Positions 14,080 through 21,984 of a stretch of 23,624 nucleotides of DNA are shown here, piece after piece; position 1 is the first letter of the stretch, and each line of letters starts with the position of its first letter. A program made the translations under genes and the position numbers. The notes below the pieces were generated by a model. That model did not search any database, was not told the DNA's origin, and worked only from the letters and a program-made list of their open reading frames with translations. Origin of the DNA: an uncultured Oscillospiraceae bacterium (lineage in GTDB: Bacteria; Bacillota; Clostridia; Oscillospirales; Oscillospiraceae); the NCBI GenBank assembly GCA_905236265.1, contig CAJOOV010000105.1:1-23624 (forward strand). Reading direction: 5' to 3'.

Positions 14080-14724
14080 GTGGTCAGGCTGTACAACAAA
14101 AAGGGGATAGACAGGGAGCTGAACCGGTGGGACGGCTGGATTGAGGAGGTCGCCGGGACGCTCCGGCTCCCCGCCCCCTGCATCAGGGCGGTGCTTCGCC
14201 GGGAGATGGGGGAGATGGACGTGCTGGACCCGGCGGCGGACGGTGCAGCGTGGTTCTACTGGCTGCGCTATCGGATGCGAAAGGGGCTTTGCAGGCTGGG
14301 GCTGGCGAAAAACCCCCTGCCGCTGGTGAGAAAGGGGCCTCTGGGCAAGCGGGACAGCTCCACCGGCTTCGGACAGATTTTTGCCTATGTGGCCATCAAT
14401 GCCGCCAACTACGGCGTGGAGCGGGGGCTTTGCAGCTATCAATGGCTGGGGCTGCCTGAGGGGCGCCGGATGGAGGCGGACAGGCCGGAGGATCTGTGCC
14501 TGATGTGGCACTATCTGCGCCGCAGCACCAGAGGCAATATCGCCCTGTCCGCTTTGAATCTGGTCTCGGCGGGAGAGGAGATGAACGGCCATACCGACTT
14601 TGCCTCCTATACCCCGGAGGAGCTTCAGCTCGCCTTCACACGCTACAATGCCAACACCCGGCACATCACCGCCTATGGCAGGGCGGTGTATCAGCTCTAT
14701 CTGCAGGAGTGCGGGCGGCATTGA
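14080..14724 (+). CDS. Lysozyme-fold (SLT-like) protein without signal peptide
   Basis: 214 residues. No certain family name, but the order of motifs matches lysozyme/soluble lytic transglycosylase domains: a glutamate after a helix (AVLRREMGE), then a DSSTGFGQI segment like the S-x-x-G-x-x-Q-I loop, an internal helix with NIALSALNL, and RYNANT...YG near the end, like A-Y-N-A-G...Y. Such folds cut peptidoglycan glycan strands. No signal peptide or membrane segment is visible, which is odd for a wall enzyme. The start is GTG at 14080, because AGGAGG (14067-14072) sits 7 nt upstream; the longer frame from 14038 overlaps the likely promoter. The glutamate-synthase-like gene follows after 38 nt. 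Confidence 0.65.
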   Translation: MVRLYNKKGIDRELNRWDGWIEEVAGTLRLPAPCIRAVLRREMGEMDVLDPAADGAAWFYWLRYRMRKGLCRLGLAKNPLPLVRKGPLGKRDSSTGFGQIFAYVAINAANYGVERGLCSYQWLGLPEGRRMEADRPEDLCLMWHYLRRSTRGNIALSALNLVSAGEEMNGHTDFASYTPEELQLAFTRYNANTRHITAYGRAVYQLYLQECGRH

Positions 14725-14762
14725 GGAACCCGAAAAACGGTATGCAACAGGAGGGAAGTACC

Positions 14763-16172
14763 ATGGCAGTTTACAAATGCAGCGTCTGCGGCGCAATTTA
14801 TGACGAGGAGAAGGAGGGAAAGCCCCTCTCCCAGCTGGATGCCTGTCCGGTGTGCAAACAGCCGGTGTCCGTCTTTGAGCCGGTGGAGCAGCCCCAGCCC
14901 CCGGCGCAGGCGGCACAGCAGGCCTATGACGGCTCTCTCGCCTATGACCCGGCCTTTGCCCGCACGGACAAAAGCTGCCGTTATATGGGGGAGATCCACC
15001 AGATGGCAGTGACGGGCAAGACCATCGGCGGTGCCATGGGGACGCAGATGCCCATGCCCGGCTGGGATGATCTGCTGCTGCTGGGGGCGCAGCTTGACCC
15101 TGCCCCGCTGAATGACGACGAAGCGGTGAATCTGCGCACAATCATCGGCCCCAAGGCGAAACAGCCCATGGTGCTGGAAAGCCCGGTGTACATCTCCCAC
15201 ATGTCCTTCGGGGCGCTGAGCAAGGAGAGCAAGGTGGCGCTGGCACGGGGCAGCGCCATGGCAGGAACCGCCATGTGCTCCGGGGAGGGGGGCATTCTCC
15301 CGGAGGAGCGGGCGGCGGCGTATAAGTACATCTTTGAGTATATCCCCAACAAGTACAGCGTCACCGACGAGAACCTGCGCTCGGCGGATGCCATTGAGAT
15401 CAAAATCGGTCAGGGCACCAAGCCGGGCATGGGGGGACACCTGCCCGGAGAGAAGGTGACGGCGGAGATTGCCGCACTGCGGGGGAGAGCGCCGGGGGAG
15501 GATATTCAAAGCCCCAGCAGGTTCCCGGAGCTGAACAGCAAGGAGGATCTCCGGGAGATGGTGGACATGCTCCGCCGCCGCTCCGGGGGCAGACCCATCG
15601 GCATTAAAATCGCCGCCGGACACATCGAGCGGGATCTGTTCTGCTGCGTCTTTGCCGGGGCGGACTTTGTGACCATCGACGGCAGAGGCGGTGCCACCGG
15701 CTCCAGCCCCTTCTTCCTCCGGGAGGCCACAACCGTGCCCACGGTGCTGGCACTGAACCGGGCGAGGCGGTATCTGGACTCCGTGCAGTCGGACATCCAG
15801 CTTGTCATCACCGGGGGACTGCGGGTGTCGGCGGACTTTGCCAAGGCGCTGGCGCTGGGAGCGGATGCGGTGGCCATTGCCAGCGCCCCGCTCATCGCCG
15901 CCGCCTGCCAGCAGTACCGCATCTGCGGCAGCGGCAACTGCCCGGTGGGCATTGCCACCCAGAACCCGGGGCTGCGCCAACGCCTCCACGAGGATGCCGC
16001 CGCCCAGCGGGTGGCAAACTTCCTGAACGTGTCGGCAAGGGAGCTGGCAACCTTCGCCCGTATTACCGGGCACAGGGATGTGCATGAGCTGAACCGGGAG
16101 GATTTGGTGACCCTCAGCGACAGCATTGCCAAATATACCGGCATCCCCCATGCGGGAGAAGCCCACTGGTAA
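14763..16172 (+). CDS. Glutamate synthase-like FMN/Fe-S protein with rubredoxin-like N-terminus
   Basis: 469 residues. An N-terminal rubredoxin-like/zinc-ribbon head has two C-x2-C pairs (C6, C9, C28, C31). A Pro/Gln/Ala linker (about 40-58) leads to the FMN-binding synthase domain of GltB. The [3Fe-4S] motif is intact as C382-x5-C388-x4-C393 followed by PVGIATQ. The glutaminase domain and the GltD-type NADPH subunit are absent. Glutamate synthases make glutamate from 2-oxoglutarate; stand-alone forms like this have uncertain donors, and the rubredoxin-like head may deliver electrons. The start at 14763 is chosen for AGGAGG 8 nt upstream; the frame stays open far upstream only as an artefact of GC-rich sequence. 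It probably forms an operon with the preceding gene. Confidence 0.88.
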   Translation: MAVYKCSVCGAIYDEEKEGKPLSQLDACPVCKQPVSVFEPVEQPQPPAQAAQQAYDGSLAYDPAFARTDKSCRYMGEIHQMAVTGKTIGGAMGTQMPMPGWDDLLLLGAQLDPAPLNDDEAVNLRTIIGPKAKQPMVLESPVYISHMSFGALSKESKVALARGSAMAGTAMCSGEGGILPEERAAAYKYIFEYIPNKYSVTDENLRSADAIEIKIGQGTKPGMGGHLPGEKVTAEIAALRGRAPGEDIQSPSRFPELNSKEDLREMVDMLRRRSGGRPIGIKIAAGHIERDLFCCVFAGADFVTIDGRGGATGSSPFFLREATTVPTVLALNRARRYLDSVQSDIQLVITGGLRVSADFAKALALGADAVAIASAPLIAAACQQYRICGSGNCPVGIATQNPGLRQRLHEDAAAQRVANFLNVSARELATFARITGHRDVHELNREDLVTLSDSIAKYTGIPHAGEAHW

Positions 16173-16178
16173 GTAGTA

Positions 16179-16216
16179 TGCCCCGGCGCAGCAAACCGCT
16201 GCGCCGGGGCATTTTT
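16179..16216 (+). terminator. Terminator of the glutamate synthase-like gene
   Basis: A perfect 14-bp stem (TGCCCCGGCGCAGC, loop AAACC) is followed by TTTTT at 16212-16216. It ends exactly at the stop codon of the convergent sleB gene and probably serves both, although the minus side lacks a T run. Confidence 0.88.
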
Positions 16217-16896
16217 CAGGAGCAGAAGCGGTGCTTTCCGATGACGGTAATCAGCGGCCTGCTCCAAATCCACTTGCTGGTGGCGGTGGCGGGGTTGAAG
16301 TAGTAGATCGCCCCGCCGCTGGGGTCGGAGCCGTTGAGGGCGTCCCGTGCCGCCTTATAGGCGGAATCCGCCACGGGCTGGTTGATCTGCCCGTCATCCA
16401 TGCAGGAGAACGCTCCCGGTTCATAGACCACCCCGGAGATGGTGCCGGGGAAGGAGGGGTGGGAGACCCGGTTCAGAATCACCGCCCCCACTGCCACCTG
16501 ACCGGCGTAGGGCTCCCCCCGCGCCTCGGCGGAGATCACCTTTGCCAGCAGCGCCACATCGCCCCCCTGAGAGGAGGTGCCGCCGGAGGAGCCGGAGCTG
16601 TCCTGAATGCCCAGCGCCGCAAGGGTGGCCTTGCCGCACACGCCGTCCGCCGTGAGACCGTTCTTCTGCTGGAACCACTTCACCGCCTTCACCGTGGCAG
16701 AGCCGTAGACCCCGTCCACAGAGCCGGTATAGTAGCCCCAGTTTTTCAGCTTCTGCTGGATCGTTCGCACTGTCTCCCCGGAGGAGCCCTGACGGTAGGC
16801 GGCCTGCGCCATCTGGGGCAGCACCGCCAGCGTCATCAGCATGGCCAGCGTCAGCAGCAGGGACAGCACGCCCTTTCGTATGGATTGTGATTTCAT
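16216..16896 (-). CDS. sleB: Spore cortex-lytic enzyme SleB
   Basis: 226 residues. It degrades the muramic-lactam-containing cortex peptidoglycan during spore germination. Layout: a signal peptide (about 1-32, KKGVLSLL-type hydrophobic run ending AQA), a peptidoglycan-binding domain (about 35-97, GETVRTIQQKL...GYYTGSVDGVYG), a Ser/Gly linker, and the SleB hydrolase domain (about 112-226). The predicted catalytic glutamate is E124 in ISAEARGE, with the AVGAVILNRV helix after it. Length and order are those of SleB. Its usual partner ypeB is not adjacent. The ribosome site AAGGAAGGG precedes ATG, and a sigma-G-like promoter lies just upstream, so expression in the forespore is expected. Confidence 0.92.
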   Translation of the reverse strand: MKSQSIRKGVLSLLLTLAMLMTLAVLPQMAQAAYRQGSSGETVRTIQQKLKNWGYYTGSVDGVYGSATVKAVKWFQQKNGLTADGVCGKATLAALGIQDSSGSSGGTSSQGGDVALLAKVISAEARGEPYAGQVAVGAVILNRVSHPSFPGTISGVVYEPGAFSCMDDGQINQPVADSAYKAARDALNGSDPSGGAIYYFNPATATSKWIWSRPLITVIGKHRFCS

Positions 16897-16925
16897 GTCT
16901 TTGCCCTTCCTTTCCGTGATGGTGC

Positions 16926-16954
16926 TATTATGCCCTGTTTTTTCCGGGACATAC
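16926..16954 (-). promoter_or_regulatory. Sigma-G-like promoter of sleB
   Basis: On the minus strand: GTATG (16954-16950), a 17-nt spacer, and CATAATA (16932-16926). This fits the sigma-G pattern (GHATR ... CATnnTA), and no good sigma-A promoter is seen. A 10-bp inverted repeat (GCCCTGTTTT at 16932-16941 with 16958-16967) overlaps it. Confidence 0.6.
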
Positions 16955-16996
16955 GGGAAAACAGGGCGGATTTCCCAAAGGGGCGGGGAATACGGC

Positions 16997-17025
16997 TTGC
17001 AACCGGGGTGGAAGCTTGCTATAAT
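16997..17025 (+). promoter_or_regulatory. Sigma-A promoter of the carboxyltransferase gene
   Basis: TTGCAA (16997-17002), a 17-nt spacer, and TATAAT (17020-17025). A second TATAAT follows at 17028-17033. The leader to the start codon is about 70 nt. Confidence 0.75.
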
Positions 17026-17102
17026 GGTATAATCATAAGGACATTGTGATACCCTGCCCCTGAGTGTACGCCGGAGCGGGGCGAAAAAGGAGTTTTAGTT
17101 CT

Positions 17103-18620
17103 ATGAGTTCATTGCAACAGTTAGAGCAGCACCGCCGTGATCTGCTGGACAGCGGGAATCCTGACCGCCAGCATGACAAGGGCAAGCTGACTGCCGACGA
17201 GCGGCTGAACATTCTTTTTGACCCGGACACCTTTGTGGAATTCAACGTGTTCCAGAACCGCTCTCAGGGTCTGGATAAGCCCTGCGCAAGAGACGGCGTG
17301 ATTGCAGGCTGCGGCAAAATCAATGGCCGCTTTGCCTATGCCTACGCCCAGGACTTTACCATCTCAGGCGGCTCCCTCTCCCACTCCAACGCCCGGAAGA
17401 TCACCGAGGTGCAGAAGATGGCGCTGAAGGCAAAGGTGCCCATCATCGCCCTGATGGACTCCGGCGGGGCAAAGATTCAGGAGGGGATTCAGGCGCTGGC
17501 TCAGTACGGCAATATCTTCTACCAGAATGTGCAGGCCTCCGGCGTGATTCCCCAGATCACGGCGATTATGGGACCCTGCGCCGGCGGGGCGAGCTATTCT
17601 CCTGCCCTGCAGGACTTTATCTTCTTCGTGGAGGGCACCGGGGAGATGTTTGTCACCGGCCCCGCCGTGGTGAAGGAGGTCATCGGTGAGGATGTCTCCA
17701 TGCAGGAACTGGGCGGGGCTGACATACACATGAAGCGCAACGGCGTTGCCCATGTGCGTGCCTCCAGCGACCGGGACTGTCTGGTGAAGATTCGCAAGCT
17801 GTTGAGCTACCTGCCCCAGAATGGGGATCAGCTCCCGGATATCCTGCCCAGAGGAAAGGCGAAGTGGCAGCGGGGCATTCAGGACATCGTGCCGGAGAAC
17901 AAGCGCAGAATCTATGACGTGAAGAAGGTCATTGACTATCTGGCAGATGTGGACTCCATCTACGAGATCGAGCCGGAGTTTGCCTGCAACGTAGTGACGG
18001 CCTTTGCCCGCATCAACGGGGCGACGGTGGGCTTTGTGGCAAACCAGCCCGCCGTGCTGGGGGGCTGTCTGGACGTGAACGCCTCCTGCAAGGCCGCCCG
18101 GTTTATCCGCACCTGCGACTGCTACAATATCCCTCTGGTGAATCTGGTGGACGTGCCGGGCTTCTTCCCCGGCAGGGATCAGGAGTCCAGCGGCATTATC
18201 CGCCACGGGGCAAAGGTGCTTTATGCCTACTCCGAGGCGAAGGTGCCGAAGATTACGATTATCCTCCGCAAGGCCTACGGCGGGGCTTATATTGCCATGT
18301 GCTGCAAGGAGCTGGGAGCAGACGTGGTCTGGGCGTGGCCCTATGCGGAGATCGCCGTCATGGGCGCTGAGGGCGCAGTGAAGATTCTCAACAAGCGGGA
18401 GCTGAAGGCCGCCGGGGACAAGTACCAGCAGGTGCTGGACGAGAAGGTCAACGCCTATAAGGAGACCTATCTGAACCCCTATATCGGCGCAAAGCTGGGC
18501 TTTATCGACGACGTGATTCTGCCTCAGGACACCCGCCGGCTGCTGGAGAAGGTGCTGGAGGCGCAGCTCACCTTCCAGAGCGGCCAGAAGAAGCACCACC
18601 ACGGCAATATTCCCCTGTAA
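17103..18620 (+). CDS. Acyl-CoA carboxylase/decarboxylase carboxyltransferase subunit (PccB/MmdA-like)
   Basis: 505 residues spanning the two crotonase-like halves of the biotin-dependent carboxyltransferase family. The first half carries LMDSGGAKIQEG and the MGPCAGGASYSPAL oxyanion-hole segment. The second half has VDVPGFFPG, GIIRHGAKVLYAY and RKAYGGAYIAM. These subunits move a carboxyl group between biotin and propionyl-CoA or a similar acyl-CoA. Length fits PccB or the alpha subunit of methylmalonyl-CoA decarboxylase (MmdA), and the sequence alone does not separate them. No biotin carrier, biotin carboxylase or membrane decarboxylase gene is nearby. The start at 17103 is chosen for AAAGGAG about 10 nt upstream and family-like beginning; the frame opens at 17064 without a ribosome site. 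Confidence 0.9.
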   Translation: MSSLQQLEQHRRDLLDSGNPDRQHDKGKLTADERLNILFDPDTFVEFNVFQNRSQGLDKPCARDGVIAGCGKINGRFAYAYAQDFTISGGSLSHSNARKITEVQKMALKAKVPIIALMDSGGAKIQEGIQALAQYGNIFYQNVQASGVIPQITAIMGPCAGGASYSPALQDFIFFVEGTGEMFVTGPAVVKEVIGEDVSMQELGGADIHMKRNGVAHVRASSDRDCLVKIRKLLSYLPQNGDQLPDILPRGKAKWQRGIQDIVPENKRRIYDVKKVIDYLADVDSIYEIEPEFACNVVTAFARINGATVGFVANQPAVLGGCLDVNASCKAARFIRTCDCYNIPLVNLVDVPGFFPGRDQESSGIIRHGAKVLYAYSEAKVPKITIILRKAYGGAYIAMCCKELGADVVWAWPYAEIAVMGAEGAVKILNKRELKAAGDKYQQVLDEKVNAYKETYLNPYIGAKLGFIDDVILPQDTRRLLEKVLEAQLTFQSGQKKHHHGNIPL

Positions 18621-18680
18621 AACAGGATCTCCCCCGGCGTGAGGACTTGCCGCAGGGGGCATTTGTGGGCACCAACACAC

Positions 18681-18710
18681 AGACCGGCCTTTCGGGGTCG
18701 GTCTGATTTT
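18681..18710 (+). terminator. Probable terminator of the carboxyltransferase gene
   Basis: A 9-bp stem (AGACCGGCC with GGTCGGTCT-type complement, one G-T pair) is followed by GATTTT. It lies 60 nt after the stop codon. Confidence 0.6.
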
Positions 18711-18784
18711 ACGGAAACACTGAATCCATCTCTCGGATGGCGCAGCTTGATTTGTTCAGTGGTTCCTTAACGGAGGGAAAGGAT

Positions 18785-21700
18785 ATGCAGCGGCGCTGGA
18801 GCCCCTTAGGTCAACCCATACTTGCCACGGGCAAGACAATTCAGGTATGGCTGGAGCCATCCCCACAGGGCGGGCTGCGCCTGAGCAGCCGGAGAAGCCC
18901 CTTCCCACAGGGCAGGCTGGCACTTCTCATTTCCAACTGGCCCCAGACCAGCCATTGGACGGTGCCTGCCACGGTGGAGGATGGGATGCTCTGCGCCGAT
19001 TTGCAGGGGTCGCAGTGCGCCTTTGACCGGGAGGAGCGCCGGGCGCTGCTGGTTTCTCTGGCCGTGGAGGGAGAGGGGGGCATCACCCGCTACCCCCTCC
19101 GGGCGGCGAGGCTGAAAAAGGCCATGAATGACCGCAAACGCTGTCTGTTCCTCCACGACGAGCGCAAATGGTTCAGCGACCCGGCGGACAGCTTTCAGGA
19201 CGGCTCCACGGTGCTGGAGACCGTGCCCGGCTATGTGATGCTGAGCAGTAACGCCGTGGGGCTGGGGCTGCGGTTTGTGCCCCGTCCGCTGCGCTATTGG
19301 AACCAGCTGCGCTACGGGCTGACAGAGCTGAGTGCCGGGGAGGAGGGCTTTCTCTGCGCCGCAAAGGCGGCAAAGAATGCCCCGCCGCTGCTGGGCTTTG
19401 CCCTGCACCGGATGGACGCTGCGCCGGGAACACAGCGTTTTTTCCCGCTGGAGGGGGAAAAAGCCCGGATTCCCTTCTCCGCCCTGCCGGGGGACGGGGG
19501 AGAATACTTTCTCTCCGGCGTGTGCCGCCGGGAGGGGGAGACGCTGTTTTACGCCCCCCTCTCTGTGCTGGAGCCGCAGGTGCATCAGGCGCTGGGGGAG
19601 CGCTGCAACGGCATCCCGGTGCCGGGAGAGGGCGGACGGCTGTGCTGGCTGCGGCTGGACGAGCTGTGTACCCCGTCCTTTACCGCCGCAGCGCTTCGTC
19701 CGGGAGGCGTGCGGCTGCCCCAGGGCACCACGCCGGAGCAGGCCATGCTCTCCGGCACCCTTCCGGTACAGGGGCGCTGCTGTGTGCGTGATCTGGGCGG
19801 CGGGGACTGGACGCTGCGTCTGGAGCTGCCGGAGCTGGTGCCGGAGGCGGAGCAGGGGGTCTATGCCCTTGCCGCATTTCAGATGCAGCGGGTGCTGCTG
19901 CCGGTGAAGGTGCTGCCCGGAGGGGGACGAAGCACTGTCATCAGCGTGGACTGCCGCCCCATATTGGAGCAGACCCAGAGCAGCCGGGCCTCCCGGTGGG
20001 AGCTGTCGCTGGCATTTCGGATGCAGGGGGTTTGGTATCACCAGAGGATGCGCTGCCCGGAGCGGATGGTGCGGCGGAATCTGGATGTAGCGCCGGAGTA
20101 TTTGGACTATACCCGTGCCTTCGGCGGGGTCATCGGCGTGGGAGCGCTGGCTGAAGGCAGCAGCGTTTCGGCTCTGCTGAACTGCCTGCTGCTGGGCGAG
20201 TGCAGGCTGCAGCTTCAGGACGAGGTAAAGACCTTTGAACAGCAGGTCACCTGCCGGATGGACCAGGCGGAGCTGCGGGGGAAGACGCTGCGGCTGCGTA
20301 TGCGCTGCCCCAACGTGCTGCCCGGACGCTGGACGGGGCTGGCGCTGGTTCACCGCTATAAGCTGGAGGCCGACCGGGCGGTGCATTTCGTCCCTGCCAC
20401 TGCCGTGAGGCAGGAGGGGGACGTGACATGGATGGAGTTTGCGGTGGATTTGGGGATGTTCGAGTTCACCCCGTTGTACTGGGACTTCCGGGCGGTTTTG
20501 GAGGATGACAGCGGACGGGCGTACCATGTGCGGGTGCTGGCCAGAAGAACAGGGAAGAAGAAAAACCGCCTGCAGCGGCTGGCGGACAGAGTGGAGCATA
20601 TCCTCCACACGGACAGCTATCGTCAGGGAAAGGACTGGTCTGTCTCCCTGTACCGCACGGCGGCCTTCGGCTATGCGCTGGTGTGTCAGGAGTACTCCCC
20701 CTACAGCGGTCTTGCCTTCCGGCTGAAGGAGCGGCTGGCGCTGGTGATTCACAGGCTGTTTCGCAGGCGGCTTGCGGCAAAAAGCATCTTTCTGGTCTAT
20801 GAGAAATACTGCTGCATGGCCCAGGACAACGGCTTCTATTTCTTCCGCCACTGCATGGAGCAGGGCATGGAGGAGAAGATGCACCGGAGCATCTACTTTG
20901 TCATCGACAAGAAGCAGCCGGACTACCGGGAGCGGCTGCTGCCCTACCGGAGCCATGTCATCCAGTTCATGAGCCTGAAGCACATGGTCTATATCCTCGC
21001 CTCCCGGCTGCTGATTTCCAGCGACTCCAAGGCGCACGCCTACGCATGGCGGGCAAAGGAGAGCGTCATCCTGCCCCGGATTGAAAAGCGGAAAAAGCTG
21101 GTCTTTCTCCAGCACGGGGTCATCGCCCTGAAGCGGGTGGAGTTTTACAGCAAGGGCACCAATGCGGTGCAGCTCTTCGTCACCTCCAACCAGAGAGAGC
21201 ATGACATTATCGTGAAGGAGATGGACTATCCCGACGAGGATGTTATCATCACCGGCCTTGCCCGGTGGGATGTGCTGGAGGATTCCGGGCAGCAGGAAAA
21301 GCACATTCTGGTCATGCCCACATGGCGCAACTGGCTGGAGGAGGTGTCCGACGCCGCCTTTATGACCAGCGACTACTACCGCAGCTATATGGCGCTGTTG
21401 AATGACCCTGCCATGGGGACGCTGCTGGAGCGCTATGACCTGCATCTGGATTTCTACATCCACCCCAAGTTCCGGGATTACATCTCCAACTTCTCCATCG
21501 GCGCAGGAGAGCGGGTGCGGCTGATTCCCTTCGGCACCCAGCCCCTGAACCAGCTCATCATGGGCTGCAAAATGCTGATTACGGACTATTCCAGCGTGTG
21601 CTGGGATGTGTACTATCAGGGAAAGCCGGTGGTGTTCTACCAGTTTGACGTGGAGCAGTACAACGAGAGCACCGGCTCCTATATCGACATGGAGACGGAG

Positions 21701-21877
21701 CTGTTCGGAGACCGTGCCATGAAGCCGGAGGAGCTGCTGGCGCTGATGGAGGACTATGCCCGCAGGGACTTTGCCCTGCCCCGGCGCTATGCGGAGATGC
21801 GTCCGAAGATGTACGCCTATCTGGACCACAACAACAGCCAGCGCATTTGCGAGGAGATTATGAAGCGGCACTGGTAA
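18785..21877 (+). CDS. TagF/TagB-like CDP-glycerol glycerophosphotransferase with long N-terminal extension
   Basis: 1030 residues. The C-terminal part (about 650-1030) is the CDP-glycerol:poly(glycerophosphate) transferase family: H777 in FLQHGV, H893 in FYIHPKFRDY, and TDYSS (933-937) before CWDVYYQGKPVVFYQFD. These are the conserved active-site and nucleotide-contact elements of TagF. It should add glycerol- or ribitol-phosphate to a wall or membrane glycopolymer at the inner membrane face. The first 640 residues are strand-rich with many Arg, Trp and Leu and no transmembrane segment; I do not recognise a family there. The start is set at 18785 because GGAGGG lies 7 nt upstream; the frame opens at 18737 without a ribosome site. 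It is a single gene with a terminator on each side. Confidence 0.85.
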   Translation: MQRRWSPLGQPILATGKTIQVWLEPSPQGGLRLSSRRSPFPQGRLALLISNWPQTSHWTVPATVEDGMLCADLQGSQCAFDREERRALLVSLAVEGEGGITRYPLRAARLKKAMNDRKRCLFLHDERKWFSDPADSFQDGSTVLETVPGYVMLSSNAVGLGLRFVPRPLRYWNQLRYGLTELSAGEEGFLCAAKAAKNAPPLLGFALHRMDAAPGTQRFFPLEGEKARIPFSALPGDGGEYFLSGVCRREGETLFYAPLSVLEPQVHQALGERCNGIPVPGEGGRLCWLRLDELCTPSFTAAALRPGGVRLPQGTTPEQAMLSGTLPVQGRCCVRDLGGGDWTLRLELPELVPEAEQGVYALAAFQMQRVLLPVKVLPGGGRSTVISVDCRPILEQTQSSRASRWELSLAFRMQGVWYHQRMRCPERMVRRNLDVAPEYLDYTRAFGGVIGVGALAEGSSVSALLNCLLLGECRLQLQDEVKTFEQQVTCRMDQAELRGKTLRLRMRCPNVLPGRWTGLALVHRYKLEADRAVHFVPATAVRQEGDVTWMEFAVDLGMFEFTPLYWDFRAVLEDDSGRAYHVRVLARRTGKKKNRLQRLADRVEHILHTDSYRQGKDWSVSLYRTAAFGYALVCQEYSPYSGLAFRLKERLALVIHRLFRRRLAAKSIFLVYEKYCCMAQDNGFYFFRHCMEQGMEEKMHRSIYFVIDKKQPDYRERLLPYRSHVIQFMSLKHMVYILASRLLISSDSKAHAYAWRAKESVILPRIEKRKKLVFLQHGVIALKRVEFYSKGTNAVQLFVTSNQREHDIIVKEMDYPDEDVIITGLARWDVLEDSGQQEKHILVMPTWRNWLEEVSDAAFMTSDYYRSYMALLNDPAMGTLLERYDLHLDFYIHPKFRDYISNFSIGAGERVRLIPFGTQPLNQLIMGCKMLITDYSSVCWDVYYQGKPVVFYQFDVEQYNESTGSYIDMETELFGDRAMKPEELLALMEDYARRDFALPRRYAEMRPKMYAYLDHNNSQRICEEIMKRHW

Positions 21878-21898
21878 CCCAGCATGGATGCAACGCTC

Positions 21899-21927
21899 GC
21901 AGGCAAAGTCCATGGGACTTTGCCTGC
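21899..21927 (+). repeat. Palindromic repeat, family P, copy 4
   Basis: A 13-bp perfect stem GCAGGCAAAGTCC with loop ATG, identical in its core to copy 1. It lies 21 nt after the TagF-like stop and is linked by GTGAAAC to the following terminator hairpin. Confidence 0.85.
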
Positions 21928-21932
21928 AAGTG

Positions 21933-21966
21933 AAACAGCCCTCCCGGTTTTCCGGGAGGGCTGTTT
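21933..21966. terminator. Bidirectional terminator between the TagF-like gene and fucO
   Basis: A perfect 15-bp stem (AAACAGCCCTCCCGG, loop TTTT) has an A/T base giving T runs on both strands. It serves the convergent genes on either side. Confidence 0.87.
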
Positions 21967-21984
21967 GCTTTGGATTACGGCTGC

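Noticed and set aside
17364..18680. A 438-codon minus-strand frame opposite the carboxyltransferase gene
   Set aside because: Antisense to a highly conserved enzyme; composition is that of a reverse-strand shadow.
18806..21913. A 1035-codon minus-strand open frame opposite the TagF-like gene
   Set aside because: Antisense to a gene with clear catalytic motifs, His/Gln/Pro-rich, and without ribosome site or family resemblance.
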